This document shows positions 24,062 through 35,900 of a stretch of DNA of 64,000 bases, one piece after another. This DNA comes from Lingula anatina (lineage: Eukaryota; Brachiopoda; Lingulata; Lingulida; Lingulidae). Every line of letters begins with the position of its first letter. Position 1 is the stretch's first letter. Below the pieces are notes generated by a model, which made no database searches, was not told where the DNA came from, and was given only the letters and a program-made list of their open reading frames with translations. The position numbers were made by a program, and so were the translations under genes. The stretch covers positions 205,945 to 269,944 of the forward strand of contig NW_019775443.1 of NCBI RefSeq assembly GCF_001039355.2. Reading direction: 5' to 3'.

Positions 24062-25737
24062 GCCTACATAATAACTTTGAAAATAACTATAAAATTGATT
24101 TAAAGGACAATGTTCATGTAAAAATCCATTTCTCGAATTTTGAAGATACAGCACTCAATCTATACACTAGAGGTATGTTTTAATCGATCCCCGCCATTTA
24201 AAAATTATAAAAACAATCTATTAGTAGAAAAAAAAGCGTTTTAGTAAACCTCACCTCAATATGCAAAAATGAAGCAACAGATCTGGGTCACGTGGTACTG
24301 TGACGACAATCACGATAAAGGTCTATGAGACTCTGAGCTGCATGTTGCATACAGCCGGAGAAGTTAAGGAAAGTTGTGTAGAACGGAGTTGAGGAATTTT
24401 CGTTATGCCTCGGTGTGTTGCCGTGGGATTCANNNNNNNNNNNNNNNNNNNNNNNNNNNNNNNNNNNNNNNNNNNNNNNNNNNNNNNNNNNNNNNNNNNN
24501 NNNNNNNNNNNNNNNNNNNNNNNNNNNNNNNNNNNNNNNNNNNNNNNNNNNNNNNNNNNNNNNNNNNNNNNNNNNNNNNNNNNNNNNNNNNNNNNNNNNN
24601 NNNNNNNNNNNNNNNNNNNNNNNNNNNNNNNNNNNNNNNNNNNNNNNNNNNNNNNNNNNNNNNNNNNNNNNNNNNNNNNNNNNNNNNNNNNNNNNNNNNN
24701 NNNNNNNNNNNNNNNNNNNNNNNNNNNNNNNNNNNNNNNNNNNNNNNNNNNNNNNNNNNNNNNNNNNNNNNNNNNNNNNNNNNNNNNNNNNNNNNNNNNN
24801 NNNNNNNNNNNNNNNNNNNNNNNNNNNNNNNNNNNNNNNNNNNNNNNNNNNNNNNNNNNNNNNNNTGAACTGAACTTTGCAAATTTTGCTTCCCTTTTAT
24901 CTCCAAAACTGGCAGAGATAGGTCCATAGTTACTATTGAAGTTGAATAGGAAGTCATATACTGGCAATCTTACTGTGACCTTGAAATTGACCTTTGACCT
25001 ACTTTTCACCATGAACTGAACTTTGCAAATTTTGCTTCCCTTTTATCTCCAAAACTGGCAGAGATAGGTCCATAGTTACTATTGAAGTTGGATAGGAAGT
25101 CATATACTGGCAATTTACTGTGACCTTGAAATTGACCTTTGACCTACCTTACAATGAACTTAACTTTGATTGCACCATTTTTAGTTATATATATTTTTTG
25201 CATATTTTGAAAATTCTTGTTGATTGCATTTTTACAGCTTGTCAAGCACAAGACTGGTGGCTGCACCCCTTATTTTGTGTATGTGGGGGTCTATACGAAT
25301 GCGCTTGCTCCAGCTGGTGGTACAATATTCGGAGGCGGTATCGCCTCTCTGATCCTCTAGTTTTTTTCATCTTTGCAGTGTATATAGATGCAGCATACTG
25401 TTCAACGAGAAACTGGACTTTGTGACAATTTTTTGACTAAGTTTTGAAACATTTTATGTCAGTTTTTTTTTACAAAGGCTGACATGCTGGAATGTAATTT
25501 TGGGGGGATTTTTAAAATTCTTATTTAGTGTATTTATAGTGGAAGTATTAATAAGTAGATGCTCAATTTAATGCGAAATAAAATCTGTTGGTAAATGTTT
25601 GTGTCCATTAGAATACGATTGTGGATATCCAAGTTTGAGGAATTTTTTTTTCTTTTCAGATGGAAACTTTTACAGCAGTCTACAAGAAACTGACTGGAAA
25701 GGATGTTACCTTTGAATTTCCAGAATACGTACTGTAA
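23386..25737 (+). CDS. RPS7: Small ribosomal subunit protein eS7 (RPS7), incomplete in this assembly
   Basis: A structural protein of the 40S ribosomal subunit needed for rRNA processing. Three coding exons are visible: 23386-23460 ([20 protein letters not shown] and five more residues), 23918-23989 ([20 protein letters not shown], then SGAK) and 25660-25737 ([20 protein letters not shown], then PEYVL and stop). These match the first ~49 and last ~25 residues of animal eS7, which is about 194 aa. The roughly 120 middle residues are not found between 23990 and 25659. That interval holds a transposon end, a 433-base gap and tandem repeats. Splice sites, TOP start and poly(A) signal are intact, so I read this as a real gene with missing assembly sequence, not a pseudogene. 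Confidence 0.9.
23758..23849. repeat. Foldback hairpin in RPS7 intron
   Basis: Positions 23770-23796 pair with 23808-23834 across an 11-base loop: 27 base pairs with one mismatch. That mismatch is A:C in a plus-strand RNA but G:U in a minus-strand RNA, so the minus transcript would be fully paired. The outer flanks (acatatttatat and taaatatatgt) extend the stem after a small bulge. Related fragments (ttactccctaacagt) lie just upstream. It could be a miniature inverted-repeat element or a small-RNA precursor; the sequence does not decide. Confidence 0.7.
24034..24060. repeat. TTTA microsatellite
   Basis: About six tandem TTTA units in the RPS7 intron downstream of the second visible coding exon. 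Confidence 0.85.
24104..24432 (+). mobile_element. Probable left end of a Kolobok-like transposon, cut by the gap
   Basis: TTAA at 24100-24103 is followed by AGGACAATG, the same TTAA/AGG layout as the element at 33174-34481. About 300 bases in, an ATG (24405) opens MPRCVAVGF just before the gap. THAP domains usually start MPxxC with a second Cys five residues later. Here that position is Phe (TTC), one base from a Cys codon. The start-to-end distance resembles the 243 bases in the other element. The far end is hidden in the gap, so this call is inference. Confidence 0.4.
24433..24865. other. Assembly gap (433 N)
   Basis: Run of 433 ambiguous bases inside RPS7. It is flanked on the left by a transposon end and on the right by a tandem repeat. 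Both are typical causes of assembly failure, and the true length is unknown. Confidence 0.98.
24866..25160. repeat. Tandem repeat with about 145-base unit
   Basis: A first full unit starts at the gap edge (24866) and a second near-identical unit starts at 25012, period 146. A degenerate third start (tgaacttaactttg) occurs near 25155. Each unit carries tgaccttgaaattgac and ttttatctccaaaactgg. The unit length is not a multiple of three and there is no coding signal. The array probably continues into the gap. Confidence 0.85.
25338..25362 (+). repeat. Dispersed repeat fragment (partner at 53597-53621)
   Basis: These 25 bases are the exact reverse complement of 53597-53621. They follow a GC-richer block (about 25240-25337) that is unlike the local AT-rich DNA and may be the body of the repeat. 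A T run follows. No coding function. Confidence 0.6.
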
Positions 25738-25778
25738 ATGAGATAGAAAAAAAATGGAAGTTGAAAAAAAAAGTGTAA

Positions 25779-25784
25779 AATAAA
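25779..25784 (+). terminator. RPS7 polyadenylation signal
   Basis: AATAAA 42 bases after the RPS7 stop codon; the short 3' UTR is typical of ribosomal protein genes. Confidence 0.75.
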
Positions 25785-25799
25785 GACTTATCATTGAAG

Positions 25800-27200
25800 A
25801 AGAAAAATGCCTTTGTATCAGTGTCTGATGTGCAAATTGTATTCTAGCATTGGTCCTTATGCTCCGAGTGGGCATGTTTACTCAAAGTTTTGTAGGAACA
25901 ACCAACAAATTTTAGTACTCAAACCAAAAAAAGGACCTGTTGAACGTGCACCCTTACTACTTCAGTAACATTTAGTTTTCCAGTCTGTTTGAAATTGTGT
26001 ATTGCATCAAACCTACTAAACAAAGATTGTCAAAATTAAGTGTCAATGGATGAACAAAGCTCTAGAAGTGATGGAATGGGGTTGGTTTACATGGATTGTG
26101 ATGAGGTCACAAGATAATTTTAGACATTAAAATCTTGGTATATTTTCTTTCTGCTTATTATTGAACCATTCTTTTCAGTAAATTACACTGGGTTGTAATT
26201 TGGGGTATATTAACTCTGTTCCTCTACTCCAGTTGGTATTGCAAGATATAACAGAACTTGCCAAAATAATGTATACAAAGGAATGAAAATAGCTTTAAAA
26301 TTAAGTAATAGTTCAAAATGGCACGCAATCACATGAGATGGTTCCAACAGTTAACTAGGTATTTTCTTTGATGTAATGTGGTGTCCCACAAACGCTGATT
26401 TTATAAAGCCCATAATATGATTGAATAGCTTAAGTGCTAATGGCACACATGCTGAAAACTTGAAAAATGGCCAGGCATTTGGATAGATGTTACAAAAACT
26501 GCCATATCAAAAGATTTTGCCCAACAAAATGTCAATTCAAAATGACAGTATTTGAATCAAGTGAACTTTCTGGTCCATGAAAATTTTACTGGTCAGGGGA
26601 ATCCCGACTGGTAAAACCAAGTGTGTTTGATCAGTAACATCATTATTGAGAAAATGAAATCTAACACTGGATCTTGCGTTGAAACATCACAACATTTCCA
26701 CCTCACTGCAAAGTCTTCTTCAGTACCGTAATTTTCTCATTATCTCAGTATAACATAAATGGATAATTCAAAATATTCATTTTCATTGACAAGAAAAGCT
26801 TGGTATTGCAAAAGAGACAATGATGAGGTGACATCTTTGTTTCAAAGAGGATGCAAAAAGTAAAATGTACAAAGAAAAAGACAGGAAAGTTGGATACTTC
26901 AAAAGAAGTATGTAAGCAAGCTGTTTAATCAAGAAAATGACATAGCATTGGTGCCAAAGCACTGAGCAACATGGATTATATGATTACCAATTTAATCATT
27001 TTTGTGAAAATTTTAAGTGGAAATGGATTCCCGAAAGCTTGTATGCGTAATTTGTATAGTTGAATACAAATGGAAATTTTGTAAGTATGAACTGTAAAAA
27101 AAATTCCTTCTGATTCTGACTTTGGCAACTATTATTTCTACCATTGGCTAATGCATGTGGTCAGACAACCATATAAATAGATTCTGCCATAGGACCAATG
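25800..27200. other. Region between convergent RPS7 and PEX13, including the PEX13 3' UTR
   Basis: No coding exon is supported. PEX13 transcription runs into this stretch from the right. An ATTAAA variant signal for the minus strand lies at 26991-26996, 205 bases after its stop, and would be a weak but plausible 3' end. Nothing else is recognised. Confidence 0.4.
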
Positions 27201-29716
27201 TTATGAGCTGTCTGCTCGACTAGGCAATTCTGAACTGTTATCTTCCAAAATGTCTGCAGCAATTTTATCCTCATCTTTAGTCTGGGTGGGAAAAGCACTA
27301 GCAAACTGTTGTTGTTCCTGTTCCAAGTCATTCTGTGGAAACTCATCGTTTAATAGTCTTTCCTCATCTACAACGGAACTAACAGGTTGTGCTGGTTGTT
27401 GCTGGCGAGCATTCTTTCTTCCAATTCTTTTTCTAGGGTTTTTGATATAATTGACAGGTATGAAACCTTCACTCTTTCCATCAACACTTGCTAAAAGCCA
27501 ACCTCGCATCCTGGGCTGGAGTTCTGTTAACAAAAGAAATAATATTCATAGATGAAAATGTAAACTATTACGTGAGAAAAATTACCTTGTCCTTTCCGAT
27601 ACTATCTAATAAACTGCTAGAAATAGCTCAATAAACAAAAGTTCTTTTTCAATCTCTTTTCAATTTTTGAATTATTGAAAAAAATTACCCTTGGGAGCAA
27701 TGTTAATCCTCTGACCAGCACGGAAAGATAGCTCGTCTTCACTCCTTCCTTGAAAACTGTACTCAGCCTCCGCCTCAAAGTGATCATCCTCACCACTAGC
27801 CCATTCTTGACCTAGAATTAAATAACATATGACAAACCTCACATAAGTAAAAACTGAAATGGATGTATCAAAAGTGATTTTGAAAATTGTCACTATTATC
27901 CAACAGCACATCTGCTAGGAGTACACTAAGTGATGCCACATACACATGTATCCAAAAAAAATTCTACAAATTACTCTGGTCATTTTCACTTGCAAAAAAA
28001 TTTGATACGTCTGTTTTCAGCAAAACATTTCAAATGTAATAAGTATAAATCATTCACAAAGTCTAAGCATTAAAATTACCAAACAACTTTACCCTCATTC
28101 TTTTTAACTGATGAGAGCAGTCTCCAGATAAGCCATGGTCCTCCAAAAATCACAGCAAAAAACAACAAGATTGGCCAGCTAGACTTCTGTTTGTCATCCT
28201 GTGGTAATGAAGCGCCTGCTCTGTTCACTTCAGTCCAAGCATCCTCAGAGCTAACATTTTGTGAAAATCCAAGAAGGCTCCTCAGTTTCCTCCATAGCCA
28301 TAAAAAGGGTCTGATAAAGGCAACAGAAGCAAATATCTGAGCAAAGTGGCTTTTCATTCGTGTAAAATGATCTGCAACACCTATCACAGCTCGGAATGAA
28401 TTGTACACTGCGCAAAACGTGGAGTCCAGCATCATGGCTACTGAACCAAAAGCACTGACAATGTTCTCTATAGACTGGAAAGCTGGTCTTGAACTTTCCT
28501 CAGCCATCCTGGCAAATGTTGATTGCTCTGCACCATAGCCGGTGCCAAATCTTCCATAACCTCCACTCAGTCCACCATAGCCACCGTATAACCCCGTGGA
28601 GCCATAGGGACTATATAGTCCTCCATAACTACTGCCATAGCCACCATACCCTCCGTATCCCATGCCATAGCCCATACCACTGCCACCGTAGCCCAGTGCT
28701 CCATAACGTGGTGTTAACCCAGTATTCTGTGATCTAGGAGGAGGGGCAGGGGGTGTTCTTGGTGTAGCTGTGTCTCCCAATGCTGATGTTGATCTTGAAC
28801 TTGAAAGTGTCCCCCTGTTTGGCGTGGGTCTGGGAACATCATCCCTGAAAAATAAAAGATAAAATCAATTATAAAATGGTGCTATTTTTTATTTTATTTT
28901 ATTTTTGTAACTGGTACGTAATCATCACGTTTATCATGTCTTGGTAAATCTAATAAATTTCAAGATTTACTTAAAGTGACCACGTGCTTTCAATCTGACT
29001 TCTCACACTGTTGGCAGTACATTGCCACTGTCACCACATCCAACCCATGATAAACAATTTTAAAGTGGGCGGATGTTCCAAAGTACCCCCCCCCCCCCCC
29101 CCCCCTTCGCTCCTCGCAAACAAATTTTCAATGGCAACAATGAAAATTAATAGCTGAAGCTAGTTGACTGGAGTTGCAGTGGATAGCCAGCAGTCCTTTA
29201 TGACAGTGCCCCAAGTCTCAAACCTTACTTTGGTAAACTGTCACCTTGAACCAGGTTGTTAACACTGTACATAGTGCTAGTAGTAGTAGTAGTAGTAGTA
29301 TTGTATGTGTCATTCTGAACCAAAACAAACGTCATGGGTGGGTGTCCCATGAATCTCTCAGTATTAGATTCTGTGCTACAGTTCATCACATTTACATGTA
29401 CCTGCCGGTCTCTGTAGTTTACTAGGCAGCATGAAGACATAACTCTTCGTGCTATTTACTCGCGAGTGGCTGCTGTTTGGTCAACAACAGTTGAACTCGA
29501 AAGTTGAAACCACCCCCGAAACCACGTTCGACCGTTTGTGGATCAATGACAGAAATTACCTATCCACATCAAATATACATTTTCAGAACTATCCACATTC
29601 GTACAAGAAACTCTTGGACAATTATTAGACCCTTTCACAAACCTTGAATTTACTGGAGTGGGTTTGGTGGAAGTAAGTCCATGTCCTCGCTCCCAAGGCT
29701 TTTGCGGTGCCGACAT
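27201..29716 (-). CDS. PEX13: Peroxisomal membrane protein peroxin 13
   Basis: An integral membrane component of the peroxisomal docking complex that imports matrix proteins with PEX14 and PEX5. Four coding exons: 29643-29716, 28093-28844, 27689-27811 and 27201-27523, in frame, 423 aa (human about 403). In order: a basic/Pro start (MSAPQKPWERG), a Pro-rich linker, a Gly/Tyr-rich region (repeated GYGG and YGGYG, about residues 60-115), then conserved helices including AMMLDSTFCAVYNSFRAVIG. A hydrophobic segment (SWPILLFFAVIFGGPWLIWR) follows. The SH3 domain (AEYSFQGRSEDELSFRAGQR ... MRGWLLASVDGKSEGFIPVN) ends about residue 340. The tail after the KRIGRK motif is acidic, longer than I expect from human, and contains FASAF. 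It shares a 259-bp head-to-head promoter with GPLD1. Confidence 0.95.
29085..29105. repeat. Poly-C tract in PEX13 intron 1
   Basis: Run of about 20 C in the first PEX13 intron. A GTA trinucleotide microsatellite lies near 29278-29299. Confidence 0.85.
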
Positions 29717-29975
29717 GATTCGTGTTCAAAAGCATTTGTTTGACGTCAAGTACAAAGGTTAATGTATTGAAACGAGAAGGGAACTACAGTTTTAAAATGT
29801 TTTCTTTTCAATATGTAACATTTTGACAAAATCAAATTCACATGTATTGTTCTATATCTATGTTTATTTATCTTTAGTCGCTCTTTGTAATTTTCTTAAG
29901 AAACGTCCTTCAAACAGCGAATTAGGCTTTTCTTGATTATTAGTGCATGTGACTATTAAAAAAATCTCTGCAAAA
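29717..29975. promoter_or_regulatory. Bidirectional PEX13-GPLD1 promoter region with a full CRE
   Basis: The two start codons are only 259 bases apart on opposite strands, so both promoters must lie here or nearby. A perfect palindromic cAMP-response element, TGACGTCA, lies at 29741-29748, 25 bases upstream of the PEX13 ATG. No TATA box is obvious on the PEX13 side. Confidence 0.5.
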
Positions 29976-32900
29976 ATGAAGTGCAGTGTTTACATGCTGA
30001 TGGTTACAGAGTGTATCTTCGTTTTGCTCCTCTGTTCATCATTAATACATAGTTGTGGCCTGACAACGCACACAGAGATAGGTAAAAAATTGGGTTTTTT
30101 CTTTTTGCAATTGTGCACACCATATGATATATGTGGCCGGAGGGGCGGGAGACCCCCCCCCCCAACCCAAGGCTCCTGCACTTACATGTAACTGTTAAAT
30201 TTTATCCAGTCATATATTCTCTGACAATGTATAATGCACACGAAGGAAATATAAAATAATAACAATAATAATAATAATAAGTATAATTAGTATATAAATA
30301 TGTATAATAATTAATAATTTAGAAAAATATTTGTGAAAAAAAAACTAATATTATTGGTATCATGTATGTTTGTGTATACTTGTTCTATTTTCTGCATATA
30401 CTGTAGCTCATAGAGCCTTAGAATATTTCAATGGCAAGACTAAAAGAGGGGATTACAAAACGGTAAGGACCATATTGATCAACATGATTGTCTGTATTTT
30501 TACATGTTTAACTGCTAGCCCATACAAATTCTGTGGCCAGTGTTAAAATAGTTTCTTCAACAGATTAATAATATTTTAAAAATACATTTTTACCAAATGT
30601 TATGCATGTTAGCATGAATGTATAATAACAGTATAAGGAACATATATAAAAGCTTTTTTTTTCGAAAGACAACTATTATGGTTTATTATAGATGTATAAC
30701 TGCAAAATTTATATATTTATAAAATCCAGATGATGGTCAAACATCAAGATGCTTTTCAAGCAGGCAATCCCTATCCAGACACTTTTTTTGACAGTTTATG
30801 TTTCAAAGGTAACTAGAATATGAATATATAGAACTTCTTTGATTATTTACCTTTCATATTTTAATGTTGTAGAAAAATATCAAAATTATTGTACATTTTT
30901 ATTTTTTTTCAAAAGGTTTTGATTCCATTTTTTTCTTATTTAAGATATTATAAATTAAAAATTAAACTTAACTCTCAGGAAGGTACCATGACATATCAGA
31001 AGACACTCACTGGGCCCCATTCTTGAATGTGACCATCAACTACATCAGGCAAAAATATCCATATCCATGGGACCAGGTAAGGACACTTTTTTTTTTATAA
31101 TGGTTAATTCCTTCCATTTCTATAAGTATAAAGGATGAATTCACAGAGAAATACTGAGGTGGGTTTTGAGTTGGAAAAGAGTAAGTCAAAGGAGTGTATA
31201 CATGTGAAGTACTAGTACAGTAGTGAATTCTCTCTCTCTGTTAATTTTTTTTTTCTGGCAAAAAAAATTCACCTCAAGCTGAACATTTTTTATATTTAAG
31301 TAGGAGTTGCTGTGTTCTTTGTTTCTAACAGAAAACATATAAGATACTAAAATAAAGAAAATATAAAGATAAAAGTAAGTCAGTTTTTCTCTCTATATAT
31401 ATTTAATTTTGCTCCCAGGATACAGAGAAGCTAATTGTGTTCATGTTGGGCTTTGTGAGCCATCAGATAGCAGACATCACATGGCACAGTCTGGGAATAG
31501 ACCAAGGATTCCTAGAAACAATGGGGAAGGTAGTACTCTAGGTTTACTCATTGAAAAGTAAAAATGAATTACAAAACTATGACATTTTCTTTTCACAATT
31601 CACACTGAAATTCCCTTCCTTTTTCATTCAGTACAATTAATCTGTTCTGCACAGAGAGATTTTTCCGTGCAGTACAATTATTATTTTGCTCAGTACAATT
31701 ATTAATTTTTGAACATTTTCCCAAAAGGTACAATTATTCAGACAACTATCTGCCTTTTACCCACTTAATTTAAACTGCAAATACATATTATGAAAATGTT
31801 AAAAAAGAAAACGTTACATGTATGTTATTTGACATGCTGAAAAATGAGGCCACTATTTCCCAGTGAACTTGATGTGGGCACTTTTTTGTGTGGCTGTCAT
31901 TGGGCTTGTCTTTACAATTAAAACATGAAAAATGACATGCTTTTCAAATGTCTGACATGATCAGAAAATGTCTGACATAGAGATGTTTTTATGTCAGACA
32001 GAAAATCAGGCTGGTGTCCAAAGTTTTTCAGGAACACAGGAATGTCAGTATATATGAAGTGTTAGTGGTGAATATACATTATCTGTAAACATTCAAGTTC
32101 AATCTGGTAATCAATGGCTTGTTTGAAAAATCTAAAGTGACTGTTATTATTTTATAAGAACATTTCAATTTGTGTTTAGATTGATTTCCATGGCTCATAT
32201 GGTGATGCTCATAATGTGGGAGATTTTGGTAAGAAATATCTGATAGCCTATTTTAACAAGTACCATTTTATGCAGTGATCTTAATAGAAGTTGAAAATTA
32301 AACATCATCATTTATGTCATGATAAGAGTTAAATGAAGTTATTTTTAAGATTGTATTAAATTCAGAAGTTTTTTTACTTCTTTTTTAATTCCCATATCCT
32401 TGTTTTAGGCGGGGACATATTAAACCTATTTGAAATCAAGCTACAGTATATTCACTCTTTAGAGAATTGGTGAGTTTTGGTGGCCATTGGTTAGATTTTG
32501 AAGAGTAGTACACGTCATCAAATTTCATTATTAAATGCAAAAAGGCATTTACAACTTATATAAATATACATCACATTAAATTGTTAATTTAAATGTGTTT
32601 ATAATGTACAACACATTTGTGAACTATTTTGATAGCATTAGAAATGAAAATGCTTTATTTATTACATAGATTTTGACATCCTTACCTGCCTTTTCCTAGG
32701 TATGTACCTACTTTCGATCTCCAAAATATTTATAAGATATATTATGGAGATGGCAGAATGACTGCTGACACCATACTGGAATGTTCTGTGTTGATGTTTC
32801 TTGCCAGGTAGGCCATTTATTTACTGATATCATTTAGAATTGAGATACAGCTAAAGCAAACATTTCAAACTGATCCTAACAACAATTCAAAGTTTTCAAA

Positions 32901-35900
32901 ACGCATGTTTTTAATATGATTATGCTTTCTTTCAAGTATGTAGTTTTTAAGATAATGTATATATTTTTCTTTTTCAAAGAGCTGGAGAAAAGTTGGCAGT
33001 TTCTAAAGTAAGTACATGTTTATACATTGTAAGACCTTGTATAAACCCAGTTTGTACTTTATTGCTCAGATGCTAAAAGTTAGCAGAATGATGAGGTTTC
33101 TTTTATATATAATTCAAAAATAGTAACCCAAACAGTTTTATACCTGTACACATGTGTGTTCATACACATTTAAAGGTATACTGTGATGAAAAAACGGGTT
33201 AAAACTATCCATTAGGTGCCCAAAAGTCATTTTTGAGTAATGAAAAAAAAAGTTCTTACGTTTATTTAGTTTTTAAAGCCGATTTTATGCAGGTGTGAAT
33301 GTAGTTTACGATACTCCCGCGTGGTGGCGCTTTGAGGCGAGTGACGTCACTTGCGTCGAGGCTCAGAAAGCCATATTCGATTCAGCAAACTAAAAGCGAT
33401 ACACGCAATTGATTACTACATGATCATTTATAAATTCAAATTTTTGAAGATAGATACACAAAAGAAGATGAATTCCCTACGTGGTTATCATTTATTAACC
33501 AACAAAATACACCAAAACTATGTTAACAGTAAAGGTTTGGAAGCAGGGCAGCGAACATAGTTTTTCACACATGCCCATCTGTCGCGTCGGCTGAACGTTC
33601 TTATCCCGACTGATAAGAGAAAGTTACCTAATACATGCAGGTGTGACAGCTAACATTATTTTTCACACCCGTGCAGTTTACCAGTGTCATTCCAGGAGAG
33701 CCAGGTCAGTGGACAAAAGGCCAAAGATATCGCACTGATAGCATCGGACACTACATTTCACACCTCTGCAACTTACCTCGCTACTTCCGCCTTACACGTG
33801 ATCAGTGCAGCAGTATGTCGAGTAAAAATTTGATTCCACTATCATGTTAATATTAAAGTTTTCACTAACATAACCAAAAAATTCGACAACGTCCTGCACA
33901 CATCCTACAGGTAAGACTCTCGTCGGCAGCGCTCTGGCATTTACTGTCGCATTTTGGTACTCCGAAAAATCGAATATACTGGGTACAGCATCATCTTTTA
34001 GTTTTCTCCGTGCTTTTTCACCGAACAATTCAGCTCGCAGGTCACGTACGAAGCATTCCGGCTCGAAGTGGTCGCTACAGATCCTCGCGTGTTTTGACAC
34101 TGTGCTGGGATTTTTTAACTTCAGAGAATTGAGCCAAATTTTACGTTTTGCGGCATCCGCAGGCAGGATATAACAGCAGATGTCTTTCTTATCGTAACCT
34201 ACATTACGGCACCCGGGAGCAACACAACTTTGCGGCATTTTGTTTTTCTGACACCTGGATGTTTAGTCACCTACTGCATAGTATATACTATTACTAGTAC
34301 AGCTGTGGGAAGCTACTAACCCAGGTTACGTCACTTGAAACTGACCAATCAGAATTTTTTCATCTAAATCTCATCTTCTCTCTCTAAAACTTAAAAAGAA
34401 CAATTTTTTGACGTCGATTTATAGTTTTTATACTGTAAAAAAAGCATTGAACGCTCTGTGTTCCTAGAGCATAGTAGGCCTTTAATGTCAGTGTAAACTG
34501 TCTAAGGATGCATTCCCAGAGATTTAGATTGATCCAGAGATTAAGATTTAGATCGACCTAACTCCCTGAGGTTCACGCTAAATTGCAGTCAGCCGAGCGC
34601 GCACCATAGTTAATTACCCCCTTACAGCTTTTAGTAGGCGGGACAGACGCTTAAGCCGGCTAACCTGACAGTAATCTAGTGAGACTCCCCACAGGGATAG
34701 ATCGATCTAAAATCTATGGAAATGGGGTCTAAAATTTGCCCTAGATTGAAATTATTTAAGTAAATTTTCTGTCTTTTGATTAAGTGAATAATAACTTGCA
34801 TGTTTCAGTTGTTCCCCACTTATGCAGAAAAAAGTCCATTCATGTTAAGCATGTTGAATGACTTCTTCCTAGGAGGGATAGATGACATGGCAGCGTGGAC
34901 TGACAACTTGTGGCATACGACGTTGTACATGTTGGAGAATGGAACTGAGTAAGCTTAGACTTTGTACAGTCATGTAAACTTGTGATCCATATAAATTAAA
35001 GAGCTTCTTTTAAATGGTTCATTTTTAATTGACCATACAATTATTCAAACATTATTTTGTCTTTTGCAGCCAATAATTTTAAATTTACAGTTTTTGGATT
35101 TTTAAAACATACTTGTATACATTATGTGTTTTAAGGGCTTTTTTGTTCAGAATAACTGCTAATCTTATTTATTTCAGATCTTGTCAAATTCCAAAAAATC
35201 CTCTTTATATAAATTGTGGCAATACTTCAAAGTCATTTTTGGATAAAAGGAAAGTGAAAAATGGTTTCTTTTCTAAACCTTTGATGCATGGTTTATCCCC
35301 AAAAGATGTGCTAGTGAGGAAATCCAAACGTGGTGCTTATCTGACATTAGGAATGGAACTTAAGGTACTTGATATTTTGTAATGTTTCTGTGAACAATAT
35401 AACTAGCAATAATCTGTATTCTGACAATTATTTCTTAAGATATAAACAGGCAGTTTCTTTTCTTTTTTTAATTTTTAAATTTTTATTATTTTTTTCAGAA
35501 ACGACTTAGACTAGCCACAAGAAAGATTTCAGATTCAACAATAAGAGCACAGCCCAAACAGGTCCAGCCCAAAGCTGTATACAGAGTCAATAGCACATAT
35601 GCTAGATTAGGATGGTGAGATGGTTTTTATTATGATTTCAAACTCTAAATGCATAAAATAAGAATAGATTTTAAAATTATTTTATAATTGTACGGAGGGG
35701 AATGGTGGCATTTGGTCAGTATTGCATGGAAGTGTTTTGTTTGTTTCAAGAGCTATTGGTTTCCAGTTTCAGATTTTTTTTTTTTTTGAGACAGAAATGG
35801 TTGTATTTTGGAGGGAAATTTTTGGTTTTTCAGTTGTGTTTCGTCTAGATGTACAGAAACCTTTACCAAGAATGTCCAAAAATTGACCAATATTAGAAAT

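Noticed and set aside
24323-25012. Long open frames on both strands across 24323-25012
   Set aside because: They are open only because N bases translate as unknown residues; they span the assembly gap.
29943-29975. N-terminal extension of GPLD1 from an upstream GTG
   Set aside because: The first in-frame ATG at 29976 immediately precedes a good signal peptide, and the resulting length (836 aa) matches the family.
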